From Streptomyces sp. ALI-76-A (lineage in GTDB: Bacteria > Actinomycetota > Actinomycetes > Streptomycetales > Streptomycetaceae), in assembly GCF_030287445.1 (NCBI RefSeq), contig NZ_JASVWB010000002.1, positions 2,294,001 through 2,358,000 on the forward strand: a stretch of 64,000 bases of DNA, in the 5' to 3' direction. Position numbers and translations under genes: made by a program. The notes below the pieces were generated by a model that had not been told where the DNA came from, ran no database searches, and saw only the letters and a list, made by a program, of their open reading frames with translations. Of this stretch, positions 25,484 through 33,300 are shown piece after piece; positions within the stretch are counted from its first letter, which is position 1; the number at the start of each line of letters is the position of its first letter.

Positions 25484-26134
25484 ATGAAGCGCTCCGGACC
25501 GCTGGTCACGCTGCTCGCGGGACTGCTGCTCGGCCTGTTCCTGCTGACGCTCAACTCGGCGACCGGCACGAAGGCCTCGTCGTCCGCCCGGCCCGTCAGG
25601 GAGTCGCCCACCGCCTCGGTGTCACCGACGCCCACGAAACCGGCCCCGTCACCGACGTCGGCCGTGGTGCCGGACGCGGACTACTCGGGCCGTACCGACG
25701 ACGACTCGGCTGCCGTCGCCGTGACCCTGCGCGACGGCCGGGCCATCGCGTACGTCTGCGACGGCCGCGCCACGGAGTCCTGGCTGAAGGGCGACGTCGC
25801 GGACGACGGGACGATGCGGCTCACCGGCAAGCACGGCGCGACACTGACCGGCACGCTCAAGGAGGGCAAACGGATCCGCGGCACGGTCGAGACCGACGGC
25901 GGACGTCATGCCTTCACCGCCGACAGGACGAAGAAGCCGTCGGGGCTGTACCGGGCGACCGCCACGGTGCGCGAGGCGAGGATCGACGGCGGCTGGATCG
26001 TCCTGGAGGACGGCAGTCAGGTCGGCGTCCTCAACCGCGACGGCAAGCCCGCCCCGGCCCCCCGGATCGACCCCGAGACCGGCGCGGTGACGGTCGACGG
26101 ACGCGAGCTCACGGCACGCCCCGTGACCCCCTGA
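25484..26134 (+). CDS. Membrane-anchored or secreted hypothetical protein
   Basis: A 216-residue exported protein of unknown function. ATG 25484 follows GGGGAGG. One N-terminal hydrophobic helix (about 7-25, LVTLLAGLLLGLFLLTL) precedes a Ser/Pro/Thr spacer (26-65) typical of cell-wall-spanning linkers, and a beta-rich domain (about 66-216) with repeated short strands (VAVTLRDGRAIAYVCDGR, GATLTGTLKEGKRIRGTV, GWIVLEDGSQVGVLNRDG). No lipobox. It is the first gene of a rightward set with the following membrane protein (25 bp gap) and the Rieske lipoprotein, so it may share their envelope location and task. Confidence 0.8.
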   Translation: MKRSGPLVTLLAGLLLGLFLLTLNSATGTKASSSARPVRESPTASVSPTPTKPAPSPTSAVVPDADYSGRTDDDSAAVAVTLRDGRAIAYVCDGRATESWLKGDVADDGTMRLTGKHGATLTGTLKEGKRIRGTVETDGGRHAFTADRTKKPSGLYRATATVREARIDGGWIVLEDGSQVGVLNRDGKPAPAPRIDPETGAVTVDGRELTARPVTP

Positions 26135-26159
26135 CCGCCCGCAGCTCCAGGAGCCGGCC

Positions 26160-26744
26160 ATGACCGTCGACCCGAACGCCGCCACCCAGGGTTTCCCCTT
26201 CCCGGAGCCCGCCGCCCGTCGCCCGCACCCCGCCCGCTATCTGGTCCCGGCGCTCGTGGCCGGAGCGGTCGCGGTGGCCCTCGGCGCCTACGGCACGGTC
26301 CACGACCCGGCGGGGACCGCCTTCAACCTCGCCGGCTTCAGCAGCACGGGGGCGGTGAAGTCGTGGCTGGCGACGGCCGCCTTCTTCTTCGCGCTGGTCC
26401 AGGTCGCCTCGGCGGCGATGGTCTACGGCAGGCTGCCGGGCCCGCGCTGGTCACCGGCGCTGCACCGCTGGTCGGGCCGTACGGCGTTCCTGGTGTCGGT
26501 GCCGGTCGCGGTGCACTGCCTGTACGCCCTGGGCTACCAGACCTACGAACCGCGCGTTATGTGGCATTCCCTCCTGGGTTGTTTCTTCTTCGGTGCCTTC
26601 AGTGCCAAGATGCTGCTGCTCCGCTGGGAGCGGCTTCCCGGCTGGCTGCTGCCGTTCGTCGGCGGGCTGGTCTTCACCGTTCTCACGGTCATCTGGCTGA
26701 CCTCTGCCCTCTGGTTCTTCCGCACCTTCGGAGTGACGACATGA
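26160..26744 (+). CDS. Four/five-TM membrane protein, cytochrome b561-like (DUF6529 type)
   Basis: A 194-residue membrane protein with AGGAG ahead of ATG 26160. Hydrophobic helices lie near 28-46, 66-90, 106-126, 135-155 and 163-186. Three histidines in or near the helices (H102, H119, H136) resemble the axial-ligand arrangement of b-type cytochromes, so heme binding is plausible but unproven. Its stop overlaps the start of the Rieske gene (ATGA), which strongly suggests a membrane electron-transfer pair. The DUF number is from memory. Confidence 0.78.
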   Translation: MTVDPNAATQGFPFPEPAARRPHPARYLVPALVAGAVAVALGAYGTVHDPAGTAFNLAGFSSTGAVKSWLATAAFFFALVQVASAAMVYGRLPGPRWSPALHRWSGRTAFLVSVPVAVHCLYALGYQTYEPRVMWHSLLGCFFFGAFSAKMLLLRWERLPGWLLPFVGGLVFTVLTVIWLTSALWFFRTFGVTT

Positions 26745-27154
26745 CTGACAGCCCGACGCGACGCACCATCCTCCTCGCGGCGAGCGCGGCGGGCGCGGCG
26801 GCACTGACCGCGGGGTGCGGTGAGTACGGCGGCGAGGGCGACTCCTCGGCCTCGGACGCCTCCCCCGGCCAGGAGCTGGCGCGGACGGCCGACATCCCGG
26901 TCGGCGGCGGCACGGTCTTCAAGGACGAGAAGGTCGTCGTCACCCAGCCGAAGAAGGGCGAGTTCAAGGCCTTCTCGAACATCTGCACGCACGCCCGGTG
27001 TCCGGTCGCCGGTGTCGCGGACGGCACCATCAACTGCACCTGCCACGGCAGCAAGTTCAGCATCGCGGACGGTTCGGCGACCAACCCGCCGGCGACGAAG
27101 CCGCTGCCCGAGAAGGCGATCACGGTCCAGGGGGACTCGATCCGCCTGGCCTGA
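26741..27154 (+). CDS. Rieske [2Fe-2S] lipoprotein
   Basis: A 137-residue exported iron-sulfur protein. The N-terminus TRRTILLAASAAGAAALTAGC combines a twin-arginine-like start with a lipobox (C26), as expected for a cofactor-loaded Tat lipoprotein. Cluster box 1 is CTHARC (C82, H84, with C87) and box 2 is CTCHGS (C99, H102, with C101). C87 and C101 would form the disulfide seen in high-potential bc1-type Rieske proteins. It is translationally coupled to the b561-like gene. It is too short to be the QcrA subunit of the cytochrome bc1 complex, so it probably serves a separate redox route. Confidence 0.93.
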   Translation: MTDSPTRRTILLAASAAGAAALTAGCGEYGGEGDSSASDASPGQELARTADIPVGGGTVFKDEKVVVTQPKKGEFKAFSNICTHARCPVAGVADGTINCTCHGSKFSIADGSATNPPATKPLPEKAITVQGDSIRLA

Positions 27155-27180
27155 TCCTCGGGCCGGACAGGCCCGTCAGG
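27150..27180. terminator. Short hairpin spanning the two convergent stops
   Basis: An inner stem CGGGCC/GGCCCG (27159-27164 with 27170-27175) is flanked by an outer CCTGA/TCAGG pair that includes both stop codons. It can act as a compact bidirectional terminator. Confidence 0.5.
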
Positions 27181-28195
27181 CGTCCCAGAGCGCCCCGAGC
27201 GTCGCCAGCTCGCTCTGGTACTCGATCCGGTCGGCCCACTGCGCCGGCCACACCTCCGCGCCCAGGTGGGCCCCCGCGAAGGCACCCGCCAGGCAGGCGA
27301 TCGAGTCGGAGTCGCCGGAGCTACAGGCGGCCCGACGCAGGGCCGTCACCGGCTCGTCCGCGAACAGCAGGAAGCACAACAGCCCGGTCGCCAGCGCCTC
27401 TTCGGCGATCCAGCCGGCACCCGTGGCCAGGCACGGGTCGGTCTCGGGCGAGGGAGCCCGCAGCGCGTCCCGGAGCCGGTCCAGGGCCTCCAGGCACTCG
27501 TCCCACCCGCGCGCCATGAAGTGCTCGGGTGAGGGATCCTGGCTCCGTGTCCACAGGTCACCGAGCCAGCGCCGGTGGTAGTGGGAGCGGTTCTCGTGGG
27601 CGTACTCCCGCAGCAGCCCGACCAGGGCGGCCGGTTCGGCGCCCTGCGCGAGCAGCCGTACGGCGTGCGCGGTGAGGTCGGAGGCGGCCAGCGCGGTCGG
27701 ATGTCCGTGGGTGAGCGCCGCCTGCAACTGGGCGGCGCCCGCGCGCTGTTCCTCGCTCAGCCCGGGAACGAGCCCGACGGGCGCGACACGCATGTTGGCG
27801 CCGCAGCCCTTGGAACCGGTCCGACTGGCGTCCTGCCAGGGCCGGTCCGCGCGTTCCAGCAGCGCGCACGCGGTGAGACAGGTGGTACCGGGGGCCCGGT
27901 TGTTCTCCGGTGAGCGGTTCCAGGCGATGAACTCCCGGCGCACCGCCTCCGCCATGCCCTCGGGCCCGAGCACTCCCCGGTCCATCGCCGTGCGCAGCCC
28001 CCGCGCCAACGCCAGCGTCATCTGCGTGTCGTCGGTGACGATCGCGGGCGTGGGCAGCTCCATCGCCCGCCAGGGCCCGTACGCGGCGAGGATCGACGGC
28101 ACGTCGTCGAACTCGGTCGGATACCCGAGCGCGTCCCCGAGGGCGAGCCCGACGAGCGCCCCCGTGGCGGCGCGCTTGGTGAGGATCGTGGTCAT
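27176..28195 (-). CDS. ADP-ribosylglycohydrolase family protein
   Basis: A 339-residue DraG/ARH-fold hydrolase predicted to remove ADP-ribose from proteins or other targets with two metal ions. The N-terminal block TGALVGLALGDALGYPTEF precedes DDTQMTLALARGL (metal-binding Asp55-Asp56). The C-terminal block GDSDSIACLAGAFAGAHLG supplies the second metal-binding acidic cluster. All metal-binding regions look intact. The substrate cannot be named. Single leftward gene, and position next to the Rieske gene is likely only synteny. Confidence 0.92.
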   Translation of the reverse strand: MTTILTKRAATGALVGLALGDALGYPTEFDDVPSILAAYGPWRAMELPTPAIVTDDTQMTLALARGLRTAMDRGVLGPEGMAEAVRREFIAWNRSPENNRAPGTTCLTACALLERADRPWQDASRTGSKGCGANMRVAPVGLVPGLSEEQRAGAAQLQAALTHGHPTALAASDLTAHAVRLLAQGAEPAALVGLLREYAHENRSHYHRRWLGDLWTRSQDPSPEHFMARGWDECLEALDRLRDALRAPSPETDPCLATGAGWIAEEALATGLLCFLLFADEPVTALRRAACSSGDSDSIACLAGAFAGAHLGAEVWPAQWADRIEYQSELATLGALWDA

Positions 28196-28306
28196 GCGGG
28201 GCGTCCTTCCCGGACGGTCCGAGGAGCGACGGCCGCGGGGAGCCGGCCGTACCCGCGCGGTACGACGCGGCCTGTCAGCCCTGCCCTGATCCCGGGTCCG
28301 GCATTC

Positions 28307-29428
28307 CTACAGGTCGACTTCCTTCATCAGCATCCCGACCTCCGTGTTCGACAGCCGCCGCAGCCAGCCCGACTTCTGGTCGCCCAGGGTGATCGGACCG
28401 AAGGCGACCCGGACCAGCTTGTCGACCGGGAAGCCCGCCTCGGCGAGCATGCGGCGCACGATGTGCTTGCGGCCCTCGTGGAGGGTCACCTCGACCAGGT
28501 AGTTCTTGCCGGTCTGCTCGACGACCCGGAAGTGGTCCGCCTTCGCGTACCCGTCCTCCAGCTGGATGCCGTTCTTGAGCTGCTTGCCCAGGTCCCGCGG
28601 GATCGGACCCACGATGTGCGCGAGGTAGACCTTCTTCACGCCGTACTTGGGGTGGGTCAGCCGGTGCGCCAGCTCGCCGTGGTTGGTGAGCAGGATGACG
28701 CCCTCGGTCTCGGTGTCGAGCCGCCCGACGTGGAAGAGCCGTGTCTCACGGTTGGTGACGTAGTCGCCGAGGCACTGCCGGCCCTCGGTGTCCTCCATCG
28801 TGGAGACGACACCGGCCGGCTTGTTCAGCGAGAAGAACTGGTACGACTGGGTCGCCACCGTCAGGCCGTCGACCTTGACCTCGTCGTGCTCCGGGTCGAC
28901 CCGCTTGCCCTGCTCCAGGACGATCTCGCCGTTGACCTCGACCCGCGCCTGCTCGATCAGCTCCTCGCAGGCGCGCCGGGAGCCGTAGCCCGCGCGCGCG
29001 AGGACCTTCTGCAGCCGCTCGCCCTCCTGCTCGGCGCCCGGGAAGGTCTTGGGCAGCTTGACGTCCTTCTTGTCCGCGTACCGCTCGCGGTTGCGCTCCT
29101 CGGCCCGCGTCTCGTACTCGCGTGAGGTCGCCGGAGCCGTCCGCCCGCGCTGCTGGGGCTTCTTCGGTCCGCCCTTGGCACCGCCGCGGGCCGCGCCGCC
29201 GCGCCCCGCCTTCGGGCCCTCGTGAGAGGCGCTGGGGCCCACGTCGTAGCGGCGCTCCTCGGGGCGGGGCTTGCTGGGACGGCCCTGGCCCTGGCCCTTG
29301 CCCTGACCCTGGCTCTTGGCCTGGCCCTGACCCCTGCCCGGGCCCGGCTTCTGGTCCCTGTTGTTTCCGGCGCCGCGGTGGTTACCGCGCCCGCCGCTCT
29401 TGCCACTACCGCTGCCGCTGCTTCGCAT
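28307..29428 (-). CDS. rluB: 23S rRNA pseudouridine synthase RluB-type, with a long disordered N-terminus
   Basis: A 373-residue RsuA-family enzyme. ATG 29428 overlaps the scpB stop by one base. The first 130 or so residues are Gly/Gln/Arg/Lys-rich (NNRDQKPGPGRGQGQ, GQGKGQGQGR) and probably disordered and RNA-binding. An S4 domain follows (about 135-195, ERLQKVLARAGYGSRRACEELI), then the synthase core with catalytic Asp in GRLDTETEGVILLTN and the HEGRKHIVRRMLAEAG motif. The enzyme isomerises a uridine in 23S rRNA. Gene order scpA-scpB-rluB-cmk-der is conserved in actinobacteria, though six genes intervene before cmk here. Confidence 0.95.
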   Translation of the reverse strand: MRSSGSGSGKSGGRGNHRGAGNNRDQKPGPGRGQGQAKSQGQGKGQGQGRPSKPRPEERRYDVGPSASHEGPKAGRGGAARGGAKGGPKKPQQRGRTAPATSREYETRAEERNRERYADKKDVKLPKTFPGAEQEGERLQKVLARAGYGSRRACEELIEQARVEVNGEIVLEQGKRVDPEHDEVKVDGLTVATQSYQFFSLNKPAGVVSTMEDTEGRQCLGDYVTNRETRLFHVGRLDTETEGVILLTNHGELAHRLTHPKYGVKKVYLAHIVGPIPRDLGKQLKNGIQLEDGYAKADHFRVVEQTGKNYLVEVTLHEGRKHIVRRMLAEAGFPVDKLVRVAFGPITLGDQKSGWLRRLSNTEVGMLMKEVDL

Positions 29429-30102
29429 CAAAGTTCCGTCGTCGTCCTAATCGGCATGTCCGTCTTGGGACCGTCGTCCGGTTCCGGGGCGTCCGGATCG
29501 AACGACGGTACGCCTTCCTGGGTCTCGGCCTCGATCGCCTCCGCCTCCGGGAGGAAGGGCGCGAGCTCCGGGAGCTCGTCCAGACCGCGCAGGCCCATCC
29601 GCTCCAGAAAGTAGTTCGTCGTCACGTACAGGATCGCACCTGTTTCGGGTTCCGTGCCCGCCTCCTCGACCAGACCGCGCTGGAGGAGGGTGCGCATCAC
29701 GCCGTCGCAGTTCACTCCGCGCACCGCGGAGACCCGGCTGCGGCTGACCGGTTGACGGTAGGCGACCACGGCGAGGGTCTCCAGCGCGGCCTGGGTGAGC
29801 CGGGCCTGCTGGCCGTCCAGGACGAAGCCCTCGACGGCCGCCGCGAACTCGGGCCGGCTGTAGAAACGCCAGCCGCCCGCGATCAGCCGCAGCTCGAAGC
29901 CGCGCCCCTGCACGGTGTACTCGTCGGCCAGCTCCCGCAGCGCGTCCCCGACCTGCCGCCTGGGCCGCTGGAGTATCTTCGCCAGCTGCTCCTCGGTCGC
30001 GGGCTCGTCCACGACCATCAGGACGGCCTCCAGGGCCGGCTTGAGGTCGAGGCCGGCCGCCGTGGGCGGGCCCGCCGGGACGTCGGTCGTCTCCTCGCTC
30101 AC
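29428..30102 (-). CDS. scpB: Segregation and condensation protein ScpB
   Basis: A 224-residue winged-helix subunit that dimerises and binds ScpA, linking the SMC heads in chromosome condensation. GTG 30102 overlaps the scpA stop (GTGA). Tandem winged-helix domains span about 20-180, with the signature LTQAALETLAVVAYRQPVSRSRVSAVRGVNCDGVMRTLL. The acidic C-terminal tail (about 190-224) is typical of actinobacterial homologues. It is also joined to rluB by a one-base overlap, so the three genes form one translational chain. Confidence 0.96.
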   Translation of the reverse strand: MSEETTDVPAGPPTAAGLDLKPALEAVLMVVDEPATEEQLAKILQRPRRQVGDALRELADEYTVQGRGFELRLIAGGWRFYSRPEFAAAVEGFVLDGQQARLTQAALETLAVVAYRQPVSRSRVSAVRGVNCDGVMRTLLQRGLVEEAGTEPETGAILYVTTNYFLERMGLRGLDELPELAPFLPEAEAIEAETQEGVPSFDPDAPEPDDGPKTDMPIRTTTEL

Positions 30103-31187
30103 GCCTTCCTCTCCTCCTTGGGCTCCACGGGCGGCCGGTCGAACTCGTCCGTGACCCTCGGGGTCGCGTCCGCGTCCCCGCCGGTCCAGCGCACCAGCAG
30201 CTCCCCGAGGGCGGTCTCCTGGTCGAGGGCCACGGCCTTCTCCCGGTAGAGCTCAAGCAGGGCCAGGAAGCGCGCCACGACGGTCAGTGTGTCGTCGGTG
30301 TCCGCCACCAGCGTCCGGAAACTGGCCTCCCCCAGTTCCCTCAGCCGCGCGACCACGATCCCGGCCTGCTCCTGCACGCTCACCAGCGGCGCGTGGATGT
30401 GGTCGACGTACACCTGCGGTCTGGGCCTGGGCTGCATCGCCTTGACGGCGAGCCTGGCGAACCCCTCCGCGCCGATCCTGATGACCACCTCGGGCAGCAG
30501 CTCGGCGTGATGGGGTTCGAGTCCGACGGTACGGGGGTAGCGGCGGGCCTCCTCCTCGAGCCGACCGCTGAAGATGTCGGCGATCTGCTTGTAGGCGCGG
30601 TACTGGAGGAGCCGCGCGAACAGCAGGTCCCGGGCCTCCAGCAGGGCCAGGTCGGCCTCGTCCTCGACCTCGGCGGCGGGCAGCAGCCGCGCGGCCTTCA
30701 GGTCCAGCAGGGTCGCGGCCACGACGAGGAACTCCGTCGTCTGGTCCAGGTCCCAGTCCGGTCCCATCGCCCTGATGTGCGCCATGAACTCGTCGGTCAC
30801 CTTGGACAGCGCGACCTCGGTGACGTCCAGCTTGTGCCGGGAGATCAGCTGGAGGAGCAGATCGAAGGGGCCCTCGAAGTTGGAGAGGCGGACCGTGAAG
30901 ACGCCGTCGGCCGGTGCGGTTTCCGCCGCCTCCGCGGGAGCCGCGGACGCGGGGGAGGCGGACGCGGGGGAGGCGGACGCGGGGGAGGCGGCGGGTACGG
31001 CGGATGCCGTGGGCGCGGCGGCAGGAGGCTGCTCCGGCGGTGCGGAAGGTTCCGGCGCCGGCGGCGGCGGTTCGGCCGGAACCGGCAGCGGCTCGGCCGG
31101 AACCGGTTCCGTCGCCGGCCCTCGGCCCAGCGCACGCCGGCGGCCGGCCGGTGCGCCGGCGCCGGGGGGAGCGTCCTTCGAGGTCAT
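30099..31187 (-). CDS. scpA: Segregation and condensation protein ScpA
   Basis: A 362-residue kleisin that bridges SMC heads. ATG 31187. The first 95 residues are a Pro/Ala/Glu-rich extension with a three-copy PASAS repeat. The kleisin domain then begins at VRLSNFEGPFDLLLQLISRHKLDVTEVALSKVTDEF and runs through DLDQTTEFLVVAATLLDLKAARLLP to the C-terminal winged helix (VVARFLALLELYREKAVALDQETALGELLVRW). B. subtilis ScpA is about 250 residues, so the extension accounts for most of the extra length. The gene follows the RHH-like gene by 18 bp in one leftward operon with parA. Confidence 0.96.
   Translation of the reverse strand: MTSKDAPPGAGAPAGRRRALGRGPATEPVPAEPLPVPAEPPPPAPEPSAPPEQPPAAAPTASAVPAASPASASPASASPASAAPAEAAETAPADGVFTVRLSNFEGPFDLLLQLISRHKLDVTEVALSKVTDEFMAHIRAMGPDWDLDQTTEFLVVAATLLDLKAARLLPAAEVEDEADLALLEARDLLFARLLQYRAYKQIADIFSGRLEEEARRYPRTVGLEPHHAELLPEVVIRIGAEGFARLAVKAMQPRPRPQVYVDHIHAPLVSVQEQAGIVVARLRELGEASFRTLVADTDDTLTVVARFLALLELYREKAVALDQETALGELLVRWTGGDADATPRVTDEFDRPPVEPKEERKA
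30946..30990 (-). repeat. Three exact 15-bp tandem repeats inside scpA
   Basis: Three identical 15-bp units (30946-30960, 30961-30975, 30976-30990) encode the Pro/Ala/Ser five-residue repeat in the ScpA N-terminal extension. Being a multiple of three, copy number can change without breaking the frame. Confidence 0.95.
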
Positions 31188-31205
31188 GGCCCCCGCAGGC
31201 TACCG

Positions 31206-31778
31206 CTACCGCCCGCGCAGTCGTCGTACGAGGATGCTCGCGTCCCCGCGGGACTCGAGGTCGGCCAGCACGACGGCGACGGCTTCCCGCACGATCCGTC
31301 CGCGGTCCACGGCCAGCCCGTGCTCGCCCCGCAGCACCAGACGCGCGTGCTCCAGATCCATGAGCTCCTCGGCGGACACGTACACCGTGATCTTCTCGTC
31401 GTGCCGTTCCCGCCCGCTGGGCCGGCGGGCGGCCGCCCGCCCGCGCTTGCGGGCCGCGGCGCCGCCCGGGGCACCCGCGCCCCCGGCAGAACCCTCCTGC
31501 GCCCCCTGGCGCCGCGCGCCCCGGCTGCGGGACTCGCCGTCCGCCGCCTCGGCGTCGGCCGCCGCGTGCTCCGCGCCGTCACCGTCACCGCCCTGCGCGG
31601 GCACCGACTGCGGTGCGTCCTCCGCCGCGGACGAGGACGACCCGGCCGCGGCCTGGTCGCTCTCCCCCGCCGGAGCCGGCACCCGGGCCTCGCCGTTGGC
31701 CGGGCGCCGGGGAGTGGACGGCTGGAGCGCCGTCCCCCCTGTCGTACGGAACAGTTCGTCGGCCCCCGGCAGACTCAC
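31206..31778 (-). CDS. ParA-coupled protein with C-terminal ribbon-helix-helix-like domain
   Basis: A 190-residue protein starting at GTG 31778, which overlaps the parA stop by 4 bp (a GTG 12 nt upstream is also possible). Residues 1-125 are low-complexity: Ala/Gly/Ser/Asp-rich, then Arg/Gly/Ala-rich with RKRGRAAARRPSGRERHDE. The last 60 residues (KITVYVSAEELMDLEHARLVLRGEHGLAVDRGRIVREAVAVVLADLESRG) have the strand-helix-helix pattern of RHH DNA-binding proteins. ParA ATPases often pair with such a small DNA-binding partner encoded next door. This may therefore be a centromere-type or regulatory partner, distinct from the usual ParB near oriC. Fold assignment is by pattern only. Confidence 0.75.
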   Translation of the reverse strand: MSLPGADELFRTTGGTALQPSTPRRPANGEARVPAPAGESDQAAAGSSSSAAEDAPQSVPAQGGDGDGAEHAAADAEAADGESRSRGARRQGAQEGSAGGAGAPGGAAARKRGRAAARRPSGRERHDEKITVYVSAEELMDLEHARLVLRGEHGLAVDRGRIVREAVAVVLADLESRGDASILVRRLRGR

Positions 31779-32941
31779 TCGGCGTGACACCGGGCGAGCA
31801 CCTCCCTGGCGAGCTGGCGGTAGGCGGCGGCGCCGACGGAGTTGGAGGCGTACGTGGTGATCGGCTCACCGGCGACCGTGGTCTCCGGGAAGCGGACCGT
31901 GCGCCCGATGACCGTGTGGTAGACGTGGTCGTCGAACGCCTCGACGACCCGCGCGAGCACCTCACGGCTGTGCACGGTGCGCGAGTCGTACATCGTGGCC
32001 AGGATCCCGTCGAGCTCCAGCTCCGGGTTGAGCCGTTCCTGGACCTTCTCGATGGTCTCCGTCAGCAGCGCGACACCACGAAGGGCGAAGAACTCGCACT
32101 CCAGGGGCACTATCACCTTGTGCGCGGCCGTCAGGGCGTTCACCGTGAGCAGGCCGAGCGAGGGCTGACAGTCGATCACGATGTAGTCGTAGTCGGCCAT
32201 GAGCGGCTTCAGGGCGCGTTGCAGCGTCGACTCGCGCGCGACCTCGGAGACCAGCTGGACCTCGGCGGCGGACAGGTCGATGTTGCTGGGCAGCAGGTCC
32301 ATGTTGGGGACCGCCGTCTTCAGGAGCACCTCGTCGGCCGCCATGCCCCGCTCCATGAGCAGGTTGTAGACGGTGAGGTCGAGCTCCATCGGGTTGACAC
32401 CGAGACCGACCGACAGCGCGCCCTGCGGGTCGAAGTCCACGAGCAGCACACGACGGCCGTACTCCGCGAGAGCGGCACCCAGGTTGATCGTCGACGTCGT
32501 CTTGCCGACGCCACCCTTCTGGTTGCACATCGCGATGATCGTCGCGGGGCCGTGACTGGTCAGCGGTCCCGGGATCGGGAAGTACGGCAGCGGGCGCCCG
32601 GTCGGGCCGATGCGCTCGCGGCGCTGGCGGGCAGCGTCGGGCGCGAGCGTGGCCGCGTACTCGGGATCGGGCTCGTACTCGGCGTCGGGGTCGTAGAAGT
32701 GCCCGTCGGGCAGTTCGTCGTAGTCGGCGAAGTGGTTGTGGGGCGCGCCACTTCCGTCGCCGGCCATGGCGTTCACGTGATGGCCATCCATGCTGTGGTG
32801 TGTCCGAGTCGCCTGCGGACTCTGGTGGGCTGCGAAGGTGCGCACCGCGACGGAGCCGACAGCCTCGAACCCCGCGGGGCCCTGGGCCCGTGCAGGCATT
32901 CCTGGTTGACCACCCCCGGGAGAAAATGTCGACTCATTCAC
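31775..32941 (-). CDS. parA: ParA-family ATPase
   Basis: A 388-residue Walker-type ATPase. GTG 32941 is supported by AAGGAGG about 10 nt upstream. Residues 1-130 form a disordered His/Asp/Pro-rich extension. The deviant Walker A KGGVGKTT lies at 142-149, switch I/Walker A' near DFDPQGALSVGLG, and Walker B near YIVIDCQPSLGLLTVNAL. ParA proteins use ATP-dependent non-specific DNA binding to move cargo. This one is the second-locus ParA conserved between ald and scpA in actinobacteria, not the oriC-proximal ParA. It leads a leftward operon parA-RHH-scpA-scpB-rluB. Upstream 32942-33200 should hold its promoter. Confidence 0.95.
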   Translation of the reverse strand: MNESTFSPGGGQPGMPARAQGPAGFEAVGSVAVRTFAAHQSPQATRTHHSMDGHHVNAMAGDGSGAPHNHFADYDELPDGHFYDPDAEYEPDPEYAATLAPDAARQRRERIGPTGRPLPYFPIPGPLTSHGPATIIAMCNQKGGVGKTTSTINLGAALAEYGRRVLLVDFDPQGALSVGLGVNPMELDLTVYNLLMERGMAADEVLLKTAVPNMDLLPSNIDLSAAEVQLVSEVARESTLQRALKPLMADYDYIVIDCQPSLGLLTVNALTAAHKVIVPLECEFFALRGVALLTETIEKVQERLNPELELDGILATMYDSRTVHSREVLARVVEAFDDHVYHTVIGRTVRFPETTVAGEPITTYASNSVGAAAYRQLAREVLARCHAE

Positions 32942-33201
32942 AAGTCGTCTTACCTCCTTGGTGACCAGGAAACTTCTAGACAGGTCAGCGTGGCACCATG
33001 CCGACGGTTGGCGACTCTATGGCGTGTCGGGCGTCCGCAGCAACACAATCCGCCGTACCCGGCAGGATGTGTCGGCAATGAAACATCCCTCTGTCAAGGG
33101 CGTACGGCCGTCGCACGGTGGGTTTCACCGGTGTACGAATCGGTTCAAGGGTTACGTTCGAGGCGAGTTGACCTAGAGGTGCAAAGTGACCATACACACA
33201 C

Positions 33202-33234
33202 CCGACCGGACCTTGTCGGGCAAGGTCCGGCCGG
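33202..33234 (-). terminator. Terminator after ald
   Basis: A 10-bp perfect stem (33206-33215 with 33221-33230), extended by further pairs after one mismatch, lies about 70 bp beyond the ald stop on the same strand. Confidence 0.8.
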
Positions 33235-33300
33235 GTGCGCGCGGTTGACGACCTCTGTTGACGTATCGACCTTTACCAAAAGGAGACTTAACGTCGACGG

